A stretch of 62,637 bases of DNA from Clostridia bacterium (GCA_017545535.1 JAFWMS010000036.1:1-62637), one strand, 5' to 3'; positions 32,285-40,467 are shown, numbered from the stretch's first letter. Notes: a model not told the origin generated them from the sequence alone. Numbers and translations: made by a program.

Positions 32285-33847
32285 ATGAAAGGAAAGAATC
32301 TTCGGGTCGGGCTGCTGATCCTGGCGGCGGTGCTGCTACTCGCTCTTTTGACGGGCTGCGGGAAGAACGATCCTTCCGTGCTGAAGCTTCCGGAGAGCAC
32401 GGCGGCGACCTACGCCGCGCCTCAGGAGACGCCCGCACCCTTGACGCCCTTGGGGGACCGGTTTTGCCGGGTGGGTCAGGAGACCATCCCGGAGAGCAAT
32501 CTGTTCTCCTTAATCCTGACGTCGGTCAACTATGATCCCCAGCAGGGGCTGCTGCTGCAGCTGAGCTACACCAACAAAGCGACCAATCGGAACTTTTTGG
32601 TGACGATGGACTATCTGGCCGTCAACGGATACATGCAGGACACCACCTTTGCCGCTCCCGTGGCCGCCGGGCAATCCGGCGTCGGAGAGATCCGTATCGA
32701 AGCGGATTCCCTGCGCCGCGTCGGCATTTCCTCCGTGGACGAGCTGATCCTCTACCCCTACATCTATGACGACAGCGTCCCCGCCGGCCAGGGAGACCTG
32801 GTGGACGGAGCGTTCAGCTTCTATCCCACGGGGCTCACGGCCAAGACGGTGGCCTACCCCGTGCGGCAACGGACCCCCCAGGAGGCCACCTTCCTGGACA
32901 ACACCTTCGCCACGGTGGTCGTCCTGAACGCGGCGGAGAACGCCGCCGGGGACGTGGATGTGAACTGCTACCTTGAAAACAGATCGGACCGGCTTTTGAA
33001 CTTCGCCTGGAAGGACGTCTCCGTCAACGGCGCCTCCGTCTCCGCGGAGGAAGAGGCCGTGGTGGCTGCCCGGATGCGGCGGTACGCCACGCTGACGGTG
33101 TCCGCCGGCGAGCTTGCCGCCCAGGGCGTCACCTCCCCGGGAGAGGTGAGCTTCCGTATGGTGGGCACGCCGCTCTCCGGCCTCATGACCTCGCCGCTCT
33201 TTGAGCAGCAGGGCACTTACCGGTTCGCCGCCACCCCCGGCACAAGCACCGGCGCGGACACGGACCCCGGCGACGAGCCTGAGCTGGAACCGGCGGCCAC
33301 CCCGGACACCGCCGTGCCCGAGACGGCCACCCCGGCGCCCACCACAATCATCTACACCAGCCCCACCTCCGCCCACAAGAAGAACGCCAAGAACGGCTAC
33401 GTGTCCAAGGAGGGCGTGAACATGCGCTCCGGCCCCGACACCAAGTATAAAAAGGTCAAGTCCGATATCCCGGAATACACGGCGGTGACCCTTTACGAGC
33501 TCCAGGACGGCTGGTGGTTCCTCAAGTGCGACGGCAAATACGGCTACATCCGCCAGGATATGATCCATCAGGGCAAGGCCCCCAAGGCCACGGACCCGGC
33601 GGACGCTGCTGAGGACGGCAAGTCCTACAAGGGCACGGTGAACACCCGGTCCACCGCGGCCCTGCGCGCGGAGGCCAGCAAGGACTCCAAGTTCGTCGCC
33701 GAGCTTTCCGACGGCAAGGAGCTGACGGTCTACTACAAGACCAAGGGCAAGGACGGCAAAACCTGGTATTACGTCTCCGACGGCAAGCACAAGGGCTTCA
33801 TCCGCTCCGATCTCATCAAGGTCAAGGACAAAGTCCCCAGCAAGTAA
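32285..33847 (+). CDS. Lipoprotein with two C-terminal bacterial SH3 domains
   Basis: A 520-residue lipoprotein (lipobox ALLTGC) starting at ATG 32285 behind TTTTGGAGG. Residues about 50-330 form unknown beta-rich regions that may be two related modules (each with a LxxTFATVVVLNA- or SLILTSVNYD-type strand). A Pro/Thr linker follows, then SH3b domains at about 395-445 (GVNMRSGPDTKYKKV; GWWFLKCDGKYGYIRQDMI) and 455-520 (LRAEASKDSKFVAEL; YYVSDGKHKGFIRSDLI). SH3b domains often bind wall peptides. It has its own promoter and terminator and is likely a wall-contacting surface protein. Confidence 0.75.
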   Translation: MKGKNLRVGLLILAAVLLLALLTGCGKNDPSVLKLPESTAATYAAPQETPAPLTPLGDRFCRVGQETIPESNLFSLILTSVNYDPQQGLLLQLSYTNKATNRNFLVTMDYLAVNGYMQDTTFAAPVAAGQSGVGEIRIEADSLRRVGISSVDELILYPYIYDDSVPAGQGDLVDGAFSFYPTGLTAKTVAYPVRQRTPQEATFLDNTFATVVVLNAAENAAGDVDVNCYLENRSDRLLNFAWKDVSVNGASVSAEEEAVVAARMRRYATLTVSAGELAAQGVTSPGEVSFRMVGTPLSGLMTSPLFEQQGTYRFAATPGTSTGADTDPGDEPELEPAATPDTAVPETATPAPTTIIYTSPTSAHKKNAKNGYVSKEGVNMRSGPDTKYKKVKSDIPEYTAVTLYELQDGWWFLKCDGKYGYIRQDMIHQGKAPKATDPADAAEDGKSYKGTVNTRSTAALRAEASKDSKFVAELSDGKELTVYYKTKGKDGKTWYYVSDGKHKGFIRSDLIKVKDKVPSK

Positions 33848-33860
33848 GAAAAAGCGATCC

Positions 33861-33896
33861 AAAACAGGCGGCCGAACCTCCGCCTGTTTTCTTTTC
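33861..33896 (+). terminator. Intrinsic terminator of the SH3 lipoprotein gene
   Basis: AAAACAGGCGG (33861-33871) pairs with CCGCCTGTTTT (33880-33890), 11 bp, followed by CTTTTC. Confidence 0.9.
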
Positions 33897-33920
33897 GCCC
33901 GCTCCCGCATAGGCTTTGGC

Positions 33921-34961
33921 ATGAAAAAGCTTTGCGTGCTGCTGTGCCTGCTGCTGGCGGCAGGCTGCGGGCCCCTGCGCCCGGCGGACAGCCAGGCGGG
34001 GGTGATGCTGCCCATACTCATGTACCACAGCGTTTTGAAGGACCCCAAGCGGACGGGCCAATACGTGGTGACCCCGGACCGGCTGCGGGAGGATCTTCTG
34101 TACCTGAAAGCAAAGGGATACGCCACCGTCACGGCGACGGACCTGGCGGCCTACGTCCAGGGCGGGACGCTGCCCGAAAAACCGGTGATGATCACCTTTG
34201 ACGACGGCCATTACAACAACCTGACCTATGCCCTGCCCCTGCTGCAGGAGCTGGGCATGGAGGCGGTCATCTCCGTGGTGGGCCGATACACAAAGGAATA
34301 CAGCGACCACCCGGACCCCAATCCCAACTACGCCTATCTTTCCTGGGCGGACATCTCCGCCCTGACGGACTCCGGCCATGTGGAGATCGGCAGCCATTCC
34401 TTCGACATGCATCGGCAAAGCCCCCGCATGGGCAGCGACCGAAAGCCGGAAGAGGACGATGCGGCCTACCAGGAGGCGTTCATGGAGGATACCCGGCGGC
34501 TCCAGGATATGCTGCAGGAGGAATGCGGCTTCTCGCCCATCGTCTACGCCTATCCCTTCGGGGCTGTGGGCCGGGGGACAGCCCACATGCTTCGGGAGCT
34601 GGGCTTCATGTGCTCCCTCACCTGCCGGGAGAAGGTGAACCGGATCCGCCGGGATCCGGACAGTCTCTTCTCCCTGGGTCGTTTCAACCGTCCCGGCGAC
34701 ATGACCACGGAGGCGTTCATGGAAAAACTGGGGGTTGCAATTTCGAAAACAGCTGATATAATAGTCCACAATGACAGCAAGGCTGTGATGGAAAGAGTAG
34801 ACGGCGCAGGGCCTTTCAGAGAGCATCCGGCAGGTGAAAGGATGTGGCGAACGCCGAGCGAAGTACATTCCGGAGCCGCTTCCCTGAACCTGAGTAGGGG
34901 GAGACGGGTGCGCCCGATACAGCGTCCAAGGAGAAGCGTCCGCCCGCGTGGCGCCGCTTGA
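33921..34961 (+). CDS. Polysaccharide deacetylase lipoprotein whose frame runs into the tyrS T-box
   Basis: NodB-type deacetylase (removes acetyl groups from cell-wall or extracellular glycans). Lipobox LLLAAGC, then the NodB motifs ILMYHSVL, ITFDDGHYNN (metal-binding Asp pair, residues about 92-95), GSHSFDMH (His ligands), YAYPFGA and SLGRFNR. Relatives end around residue 272 (EAFMEKLG). Here no stop codon follows: the frame continues for 74 more residues through the tyrS promoter (34735-34762) and nearly the whole T-box, stopping at 34961. The extra tail is Arg-rich and unlike a domain, so loss of the original stop is likely. No good Shine-Dalgarno is visible before ATG 33921. Confidence 0.8.
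   Translation: MKKLCVLLCLLLAAGCGPLRPADSQAGVMLPILMYHSVLKDPKRTGQYVVTPDRLREDLLYLKAKGYATVTATDLAAYVQGGTLPEKPVMITFDDGHYNNLTYALPLLQELGMEAVISVVGRYTKEYSDHPDPNPNYAYLSWADISALTDSGHVEIGSHSFDMHRQSPRMGSDRKPEEDDAAYQEAFMEDTRRLQDMLQEECGFSPIVYAYPFGAVGRGTAHMLRELGFMCSLTCREKVNRIRRDPDSLFSLGRFNRPGDMTTEAFMEKLGVAISKTADIIVHNDSKAVMERVDGAGPFREHPAGERMWRTPSEVHSGAASLNLSRGRRVRPIQRPRRSVRPRGAA
34735..34762 (+). promoter_or_regulatory. tyrS promoter inside the deacetylase frame
   Basis: TTGCAA (34735-34740), 16-bp spacer, TATAAT (34757-34762). The transcript would begin near 34769, just ahead of T-box Stem I. Confidence 0.75.
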
Positions 34962-35015
34962 ATTGAGGTGGTACCACGGCTTAGGTCGTCCTCTGTTTCG
35001 GCAGAGGGCTTTTTT
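34775..35015 (+). promoter_or_regulatory. T-box leader, tyrosine specifier, with terminator/antiterminator
   Basis: tRNA-sensing riboswitch that permits tyrS transcription when uncharged tRNA-Tyr binds. Stem I shows GATGGAAAGAGTAGA, the CAGAGAGC bulge and GGTGAAAGG; the specifier codon TAC (Tyr) is at 34864-34866, followed by A. The T-box sequence proper is TGAGGTGGTACCACG (34964-34978). The terminator GTCCTCTG/CAGAGGGC (34988-35009) is followed by TTTTTT (35010-35015). The specifier matches the downstream gene. The 5' three quarters coincide with the 3' extension of the deacetylase frame. Confidence 0.92.
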
Positions 35016-35036
35016 ATTACGACAGGAGGAAAGAAC

Positions 35037-36263
35037 ATGGGAATCTATGAGGAACTGAAGGAACGGGGTTTGCTGGCCCAGGTGACCAACGAGGACGAGA
35101 TCCGCGAAATGGTGAACGCAGGCAAGGCCACCTTCTATATCGGCTTCGACTGCACGGCGGACAGCCTGACCGCGGGCCACTTCATGGCGCTGACGCTCAT
35201 GAAGCGGCTGCAGATGGCGGGAAACAAGCCCATCGCCCTCATCGGCGGGGGCACCACCATGATCGGCGATCCCTCGGGCCGGACCGACATGCGCAAGATG
35301 CTGACCCGGGAGGACATCGACCACAACGCCGCCTGCTTCAAGCGGCAGATGGAGAAGTTCATCGAGTTCGGCGAGGGCAAGGCCATGATGGTGAACAACG
35401 CCGACTGGCTCCTGGGCCTCAACTACATCGAGCTCATCCGGGAAGTGGGTCCCTGCTTCTCCGTAAACAACATGCTGCGGGCGGAGTGCTACAAGCAGCG
35501 CATGGAGAAGGGGCTCTCCTTCCTGGAGTTCAACTACATGATCATGCAGAGCTACGACTTCTACTACCTGTTCCAGCACTACGGCTGCAATATGCAGTTC
35601 GGCGGCGACGACCAGTGGTCCAACATGCTGGGCGGCACGGAGCTCATCCGCAAAAAGCTGGGCAAGGACGCCCACGCCATGACCATCACCCTGCTCACCG
35701 ACTCCCAGGGGCACAAGATGGGCAAAACCGCCGGCAACGCCGTGTGGCTGGACCCCAACAAGACCAGCCCCTTCGAGTTCTACCAGTACTGGCGGAACGT
35801 GGGCGACGCGGACGTGATGAAGTGCATCCGCATGCTCACCTTCCTGCCCCTCGACACCATCAAAGCGATGGATGCCTGGGATGACAGCCGGATCAACGAG
35901 AAGAAGGAGGTCCTGGCCTTCGAGCTCACCGCTTTGGTCCACGGCCGGGAGGAGGCTGAAAAGGCCCAGTCCGCCGCCCGGGCCCTGTTCTCCGGAGAGG
36001 GGGACGAGTCCAGCATGCCCACCACCTGCCTGTGCTGCGAGCAGGTGCCGGAGGAAGGCATCAATATCATCGACCTCATGGTCTGCTGCGGGCTGGTGAA
36101 GAGCCGGGGCGAAGCAAGGCGGCTCATCGAGCAGGGCGGCGTAAAGGTGGACGGGGAAAAGGTCGCCTCTACCTATGCCATCGTCTCCCGGGAGCAGCTC
36201 TGCGCCGGGGCCAAGGTCAAGTACGGCAAGAAGGCCTTCCACAAGGCCCTGCTGAAGATGTGA
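35037..36263 (+). CDS. tyrS: Tyrosine--tRNA ligase
   Basis: Class I aminoacyl-tRNA synthetase of 408 residues. The start at ATG 35037 follows AGGAGGAAAGAAC; an upstream in-frame ATG lies inside the T-box terminator region and is discarded. The HIGH-equivalent is TAGHF (residues about 41-45), tyrosine recognition segments include GFDCTADSL and the QFGGDDQWSNM block, the KMSKS-equivalent is KMGKT, and an S4 RNA-binding domain closes the protein (LMVCCGLVKSRGEARRLIEQ). The T-box upstream carries a Tyr codon, consistent with the identity. Confidence 0.96.
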   Translation: MGIYEELKERGLLAQVTNEDEIREMVNAGKATFYIGFDCTADSLTAGHFMALTLMKRLQMAGNKPIALIGGGTTMIGDPSGRTDMRKMLTREDIDHNAACFKRQMEKFIEFGEGKAMMVNNADWLLGLNYIELIREVGPCFSVNNMLRAECYKQRMEKGLSFLEFNYMIMQSYDFYYLFQHYGCNMQFGGDDQWSNMLGGTELIRKKLGKDAHAMTITLLTDSQGHKMGKTAGNAVWLDPNKTSPFEFYQYWRNVGDADVMKCIRMLTFLPLDTIKAMDAWDDSRINEKKEVLAFELTALVHGREEAEKAQSAARALFSGEGDESSMPTTCLCCEQVPEEGINIIDLMVCCGLVKSRGEARRLIEQGGVKVDGEKVASTYAIVSREQLCAGAKVKYGKKAFHKALLKM

Positions 36264-36274
36264 CGGTTATGTTT

Positions 36275-36322
36275 TCTTTTGCCGCTTTTTCTCTTTGTAT
36301 AAAGAGAAAAAGCGGCGCAAAA
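36275..36322. repeat. AT-rich hairpin repeat, copy A
   Basis: GCCGCTTTTTCTCTTT (36281-36296) and AAAGAGAAAAAGCGGC (36301-36316) form a perfect 16-bp inverted repeat around GTAT, flanked by CTTTT and GCAAAAAGAG. Copies B (41231-41285), C (51325-51379) and a decayed D (38546-38590) share the Y-rich/R-rich design. Neither strand has a proper T-tract after the stem, so it is not an ordinary terminator. It sits just behind tyrS. Confidence 0.85.
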
Positions 36323-36331
36323 AGAGAAACT

Positions 36332-36419
36332 CATTTGGGATAATTGGTTTTCACGCACGATCGATTTATCCCAAGAAAAGTTCTTTGGTTGCACCTTTCT
36401 TTCAGGAAAGGTGCGTGCT
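36332..36419. repeat. Two further inverted repeats joined to copy A
   Basis: TTGGGATAA/TTATCCCAA (9 bp, loop about 22) is followed directly by GCACCTTTC/GAAAGGTGC (9 bp around TTTCAG, 36388-36412). Together with copy A they make a composite element of three palindromes filling the tyrS-MATE spacer. The last stem overlaps the proposed GTG start of the MATE gene. Confidence 0.7.
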
Positions 36420-37820
36420 TTGAATAGAATCCTACACAACATGGACAAAGCCGCAAGCCTCAAAAAATACTTTTCCCGCCGGGACGTGGACATGACCCAC
36501 GGCAACGTGTACGGCCTGCTGATCCGGTTCGCGGTGCCGCTGCTCTTAGGGAACCTGTTCCAACAATTATATAACACCGTGGACACCTGGGTGGTGGGCA
36601 ACTACGTGGGGAAGGAGGCCTTCTCCGCCGTGGGCACCGTGACCCCTATCCTTAACATGCTCATCGGCTTTTTCATGGGCCTGTCCACCGGCGCGGGCGT
36701 GGTCATCTCCCAGTATTACGGGGCCAAACAGGAGGAAAAGGTCAGCGACACGGTCCATACGGCCCTGGTCATGACCGCCATTTTGGGCGTGCTGTTCACG
36801 GCCATCGGCGTGGGCATGACGCCGCTCATGCTCCGGTTCATGAAGACCCCGACGGAGGTGTTCTCCGAGGCCCGGACCTATCTTACCATCTATTTTTCCG
36901 GCATCTTCGGGCTCATGCTCTACAACATGGGCGCAGGGATCCTCCGGGCGGTGGGCGACTCCCAGCGGCCCTTCTATTTCCTGGTTTTGTCCGCGTCGCT
37001 GAACATCGTGCTGGATCTTTTGTTCGTCCTCGCCTTCCATATGGGCGTGGCGGGCGTGGCCTATGCCACCATCCTTTCCCAGGGCATTTCGGCGCTGCTG
37101 GTGATGATCGTGCTCGTGCGGGCGGACAACTGGTGCAAGGTGCACCTGCGGAAGCTGAAGCTCCACTGGGCCGTGCTCAAGAAGATCGTCCGGGTGGGCA
37201 TCCCCGCCGCCATCCAGATGGCCATCACCGCCTTTTCCAACGTGTTCGTCCAGTCCTACATCAACTTTTTCGGTGCGGACTGCATGGGCGGCTGGACCGC
37301 CTACGCCAAGATCGACGCCTTCCTGTTTTTGCCCATGCAGAGCGTGTCCATGGGCGCCACCACCTTCGTGGGGCAGAATCTGGGCATGAACGACGTGCCG
37401 CGGGCCCGGCAGGGGGTGGGTGCGGCCCTCAAGATCTCGGCGCTGATCACCGTGTGCCTCATGGCGCCGGTGGTGGCCTTCGCGCCCCATCTGGTCCGCT
37501 TCTTCAACGACACCCCCGAGGTGGTCCGCTTCGGCACCCTGTTCCTCCGGCTCATGTCCCCCTTCTACGTGCTCTGCTGCGTGAACCAGATCCTGGCCGG
37601 GTCCCTTCGCGGCGCCGGGGACAGCCGGGCGCCCATGTTCATCATGCTGTTCAGCTTCGTCCTGTTCCGGCAGATCTACCTCTACCTCATGACCCACTTC
37701 GTGGCCAACACCATCGTGGTGGTGGCCCTGGGCTACCCGGCGGGCTGGCTGGTGTGCAGCACCGTCACCTACCTCTACTTCCGCTTCGCCCACTGGGAGA
37801 AGCACCGGATCGTCGAATAA
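36411..37820 (+). CDS. MATE-family efflux transporter
   Basis: Na+- or H+-driven multidrug/organic-cation exporter of 469 residues with about 12 helices in two homologous halves. Family features: PLLLGNLFQQLYNTVDTWVVGNYVG in the first helices, MGAGILRAVGDSQRPF, and the mirrored GSLRGAGDSRAPM in the second half. The start is unsure: GTG 36411 lies directly at AGGAAAG in the last repeat palindrome, while ATG 36441 (MDKAASLKKYF) and ATG 36492 (MTHGNVYGLL) lack strong Shine-Dalgarnos. The repeat element may therefore supply its translation signal. PuuD-like gene follows after 19 bases. Confidence 0.9.
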   Translation: MRALNRILHNMDKAASLKKYFSRRDVDMTHGNVYGLLIRFAVPLLLGNLFQQLYNTVDTWVVGNYVGKEAFSAVGTVTPILNMLIGFFMGLSTGAGVVISQYYGAKQEEKVSDTVHTALVMTAILGVLFTAIGVGMTPLMLRFMKTPTEVFSEARTYLTIYFSGIFGLMLYNMGAGILRAVGDSQRPFYFLVLSASLNIVLDLLFVLAFHMGVAGVAYATILSQGISALLVMIVLVRADNWCKVHLRKLKLHWAVLKKIVRVGIPAAIQMAITAFSNVFVQSYINFFGADCMGGWTAYAKIDAFLFLPMQSVSMGATTFVGQNLGMNDVPRARQGVGAALKISALITVCLMAPVVAFAPHLVRFFNDTPEVVRFGTLFLRLMSPFYVLCCVNQILAGSLRGAGDSRAPMFIMLFSFVLFRQIYLYLMTHFVANTIVVVALGYPAGWLVCSTVTYLYFRFAHWEKHRIVE

Positions 37821-37839
37821 GCTTTCAGGGAGATCGGAT

Positions 37840-38541
37840 ATGAAGAAGCCTTTGATCCTGGTCACGGTCAGCACGGAGCGCATGGACGACACGCCCATCG
37901 TTCGGCTGAACCGGGAGTACGTGAACGCCATCGTGGCGGCCGGCGGCGTGCCGGTGCCCGTGAGCCATCGGTTCGGCATGGACGAGCTCGTGGACCTGGC
38001 GGACGGGCTTCTGCTCAGCGGCGGCGTGGACGTGGACCCGGTCCGCTTCGGGCAGAAGAAGCTGAACGATTCCGTCTGCATCGATGCGGATCGGGACGAG
38101 CTGGAGCTGGAGCTCATCGAACAGTATTGGCGGACCGGCAAGCCCGCCCTGGCCATCTGTCGGGGACTGCAGGTGCTGAACGTAGCTTTCGGCGGCACCC
38201 TCGTCCAGGACATCCCCACCTGGTGCGGGGCGAACCATACCCAAACGGACCATCAGGTTCGGGTAAAGGCAGGAAGCCTGCTGCATTCGCTCACCAAAAA
38301 AGACACCCTGCAGGTGAACAGCTATCACCATCAGTGCGTCTCTTTAAATGACATCGCTCCCGCGTTCGTGCCCACGGCCACCTGGTCCGGCTGCGGCGTC
38401 ACCATGGTGGAAGCCTTCGAGCAGCCCGGCTACCCCCTGCTGGCCGTCCAGTGGCACCCGGAGCGGGCCTACCGGGACCCCCAGGGGCTCACGAACATGG
38501 ACCCCCTCTTCCGCTGGCTGGTGGAAAAGGCGCGGGGCTGA
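37840..38541 (+). CDS. PuuD-like gamma-glutamyl hydrolase (peptidase C26 amidotransferase)
   Basis: A 233-residue class I glutamine-amidotransferase-fold hydrolase; relatives cleave gamma-glutamyl-GABA or other gamma-glutamyl amides. The core shows LLLSGGVDVDP, the nucleophile elbow AICRGLQVLNVAFGG with Cys at about 107, SYHHQCV, and the catalytic His-Glu in VQWHPERAY. GGGAGATCGGAT precedes ATG 37840. It follows the MATE gene closely and may be cotranscribed with it. The natural substrate is not evident. Confidence 0.88.
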   Translation: MKKPLILVTVSTERMDDTPIVRLNREYVNAIVAAGGVPVPVSHRFGMDELVDLADGLLLSGGVDVDPVRFGQKKLNDSVCIDADRDELELELIEQYWRTGKPALAICRGLQVLNVAFGGTLVQDIPTWCGANHTQTDHQVRVKAGSLLHSLTKKDTLQVNSYHHQCVSLNDIAPAFVPTATWSGCGVTMVEAFEQPGYPLLAVQWHPERAYRDPQGLTNMDPLFRWLVEKARG

Positions 38542-38545
38542 CCAT

Positions 38546-38590
38546 CTTTTGCCGCTTTTCTCCCTTCGATACAGAAAAAACTGCAGAAAA
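38546..38590. repeat. AT-rich hairpin repeat, decayed copy D
   Basis: CTTTTGCCGCTTTTCTC repeats the left arm of copy A almost exactly, but the right arm (GAAAAAACTGCAGAAAAAAAC) no longer pairs well. It fills the gap between the puuD stop and the ybaK stop. Confidence 0.6.
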
Positions 38591-38593
38591 AAA

Positions 38594-39067
38594 CTATACC
38601 TGCCAGCCCTTGCACACGTCGATCCATCCCTTGGACCCGGAATGATCCTCCAGCTCCGAAAGGGTGAGCTCGATGGCGCTGTTGGAGCTGCCGCAAGCGG
38701 GGAAGACCGTGTCGAACCGCTTCAGGGACACGTCCAGGTAGGTGCATACGCCCTCGTTCACGGCGAAGGGGCAGACCCCGCCCACGGCGTGCCCCACCAA
38801 CGTGGATGCCTCCTCGGGGGAAAGCATCTTCGCCTTGGTGTGGAAAAACGCCTTGAACTTCCCGTTGTCCACGCGGGCGTCCCCAGCAGCCACCACCAGC
38901 ACCGGCGCCCCGTCCACCAGGAAGGACAGCGTCTTGGCGATCCGGCAGCCTTCGCAGCCCAGGGCCGCGGCGGCCAGCTCCACCGTGGCGCTGGATACCG
39001 GGAACTCCAGCACCCTTTCCGCCATGCCGCAGTGCCGGAAATACTCTTTTACCCGTTCGATGGACAT
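38594..39067 (-). CDS. ybaK: YbaK/EbsC-family aminoacyl-tRNA deacylase
   Basis: A 157-residue trans-editing protein that hydrolyses mischarged tRNA, typically Cys-tRNA(Pro). Typical residues are visible: the conserved Lys in CRIAKTLSF (about 45), the substrate loop GHAVGGVCPFAV (about 93-104) and DVSLKRFDTVFPACGSSNSAIEL near the end. GAGAGGGAGACC stands before ATG 39067. It is the last gene of the modE-led minus-strand set, 10 bases after the DUF2087 gene. Confidence 0.9.
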   Translation of the reverse strand: MSIERVKEYFRHCGMAERVLEFPVSSATVELAAAALGCEGCRIAKTLSFLVDGAPVLVVAAGDARVDNGKFKAFFHTKAKMLSPEEASTLVGHAVGGVCPFAVNEGVCTYLDVSLKRFDTVFPACGSSNSAIELTLSELEDHSGSKGWIDVCKGWQV

Positions 39068-39077
39068 GGTCTCCCTC

Positions 39078-39368
39078 TCATTTCTCCCCTGCAGGACGCA
39101 TATACAAGCCGTTCTTTCGCTGCAGCATGCCCAGCTCCACCATCTCCCGGCGCAGGGCGCAATAGTCGTCGTGGTGGTCCAGGAGCTTGAAGTTCACCTC
39201 CTGCTCGGTGTAGCTGCGGCCGGGCTCGAAGTCCTCCAGGAGCAGGTCCAGCAGCACCTTCCGCTTCTTCAGCTGGCTGGGCAGGGCCACGATGAGCCCG
39301 TCCCGCCAGAAGACCCGCTTCACCTTTTCGGCGAAGGCCTTGTCGTACGTCAATTCTTCGTTCAGCAT
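39078..39368 (-). CDS. DUF2087-domain protein
   Basis: A 96-residue protein covering little more than one DUF2087 domain: FWRDGLIVALPSQLKKRKVLLDLLLEDF, FEPGRSYTEQEVNFKLLDHHDDYCALRREMVELGML and a tail YMRP. This domain is a small winged-helix-like module often attached to ArsR or MarR regulators; alone it probably binds nucleic acid or a protein partner. AAGGAGG precedes ATG 39368. Neighbours are a lipoprotein gene (10 bases upstream) and ybaK. Confidence 0.8.
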   Translation of the reverse strand: MLNEELTYDKAFAEKVKRVFWRDGLIVALPSQLKKRKVLLDLLLEDFEPGRSYTEQEVNFKLLDHHDDYCALRREMVELGMLQRKNGLYMRPAGEK

Positions 39369-39377
39369 AGAGCCTCC

Positions 39378-40091
39378 TTACTGGACCGGTTGAAGGGAGT
39401 CGTAAACCACCTTCAGCCCGTCGGCGTACGCCGCTTGATCCCCCACCCAGATGAGCAGGACCAGCTTCTCCCCCCGAAGGAAGATATGGCCCACGAAATC
39501 GTAGGTCTCCCCGTTCACCGTAACGTCGGAAGCGCCCCGGTAGCAGGAGGTACCGTTGAGCTTGGTCTTTTGGACGGACACGGGCGACAAGGTGAACCCG
39601 GTGACGCCGTTGCTGGTCAAAGCCCCCTCCACCATGGAGGTGATGGTCTCGTCGGAGGAAAAGAACAGAGCGAGGTCCACCATGGTCTCCGTCAGATTCA
39701 TATCGTTGGGCACCTCCTGGTAGGCGAGGCAGGTGTGGTCGGTATCGTTGAGGTCCGGGTAGAAAAAGACCCCGTCCTCCACCTTGGCCTGGAGCCATTC
39801 CCCCGGCGCCTGGAAGCGGAAATAGGCCCCCTCGTAGGTATGGAGCGGCGCTTGTGTCGCCTCGGGCGTGGCGGCAGGCGGCTCAGGCGAGGGCGAAAGC
39901 GTGACCCCGCAGGTGACGGAGGGCGATGCCGTGGGCTCCGGCTCGGGGGAAACGTCCGGAACCGGAGGTGTTTTTTGCGCAGCCCCCTGAACGGTCGCAG
40001 GGGCGTCGTCCCGCTCTGAGCGCGGGTTGGGCAGCGACACGCAGCCCGTCAGCAGCAACAGACAAAGACAAAGGATCGTCAGTTTTTTCAT
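39378..40091 (-). CDS. Lipoprotein of unknown function
   Basis: A 237-residue lipoprotein starting at ATG 40091 (MKKLTILCLC, lipobox LLLTGC), behind AAGGAGTG at a long spacing of about 13 bases. A Pro/Ser/Thr-rich linker (about 30-95) precedes a folded domain that begins YFRFQAPGEWLQAKVEDGVFFY. This opening resembles PsbP-like or similar stress-response lipoprotein domains with repeated sheets (DFVGHIFLRGEKLVLLIWVGD). No catalytic motif is apparent. Confidence 0.65.
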   Translation of the reverse strand: MKKLTILCLCLLLLTGCVSLPNPRSERDDAPATVQGAAQKTPPVPDVSPEPEPTASPSVTCGVTLSPSPEPPAATPEATQAPLHTYEGAYFRFQAPGEWLQAKVEDGVFFYPDLNDTDHTCLAYQEVPNDMNLTETMVDLALFFSSDETITSMVEGALTSNGVTGFTLSPVSVQKTKLNGTSCYRGASDVTVNGETYDFVGHIFLRGEKLVLLIWVGDQAAYADGLKVVYDSLQPVQ

Positions 40092-40101
40092 AGGGATCGT
40101 T

Positions 40102-40467
40102 TCACTCCTTCCCCGCATCCCGGGGCTCACCGTCGCCGAAGACGGCCGCAAAATCCGCCTTGGCGTGGTCGTTGACCAGGGCGCAGAATCGGTCGTATTT
40201 CTCAAGGAAGGCCCGTCCCTCCGCCGTCAGAGAGGCGCCGCCGCCCTCCTTGCCGCCGGTGGTGGTGACGAGCAGGGGGAAGCCCAGCTCCCGCTCCGCC
40301 CGGCGGATGATGGCCCAGGCCTTACTGTAGGCCATACCCATGGACAAGGTGGCCTGGCGGATGGAATGGTAGGTCTCCACCCGATGGAGGAGGGCCGCGA
40401 TGCCCGGGCCGAAAAACTTTTCCTCCCCCATGATCCGGGGAGAGACGACAAAGCGGATTTGGTTCAT
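40102..40467 (-). CDS. ModE-like winged-helix regulator (DNA-binding domain only)
   Basis: A 121-residue LysR-type winged helix as in the N-terminal half of ModE: VSPRIMGEEKFFGPGIAALLHRVETYHSIRQA, the recognition region ATLSMGMAYSKAWAIIRRAERELGFPLL and the wing GGKEGGGASLTAEGRAFL. The molybdate-binding MOP domains are absent. ATG 40467 lies 9 bases behind AAAGGAGG. Such short proteins regulate molybdenum-related genes, none of which are visible in this window. It heads the four-gene set modE-lipoprotein-DUF2087-ybaK and is divergent from the SdpI-like gene. Confidence 0.8.
   Translation of the reverse strand: MNQIRFVVSPRIMGEEKFFGPGIAALLHRVETYHSIRQATLSMGMAYSKAWAIIRRAERELGFPLLVTTTGGKEGGGASLTAEGRAFLEKYDRFCALVNDHAKADFAAVFGDGEPRDAGKE

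Noticed and set aside
33822..36242. An 806-codon minus-strand frame across the deacetylase, T-box and tyrS
   Set aside because: It is antisense to well-supported genes and a riboswitch and has no family motif.
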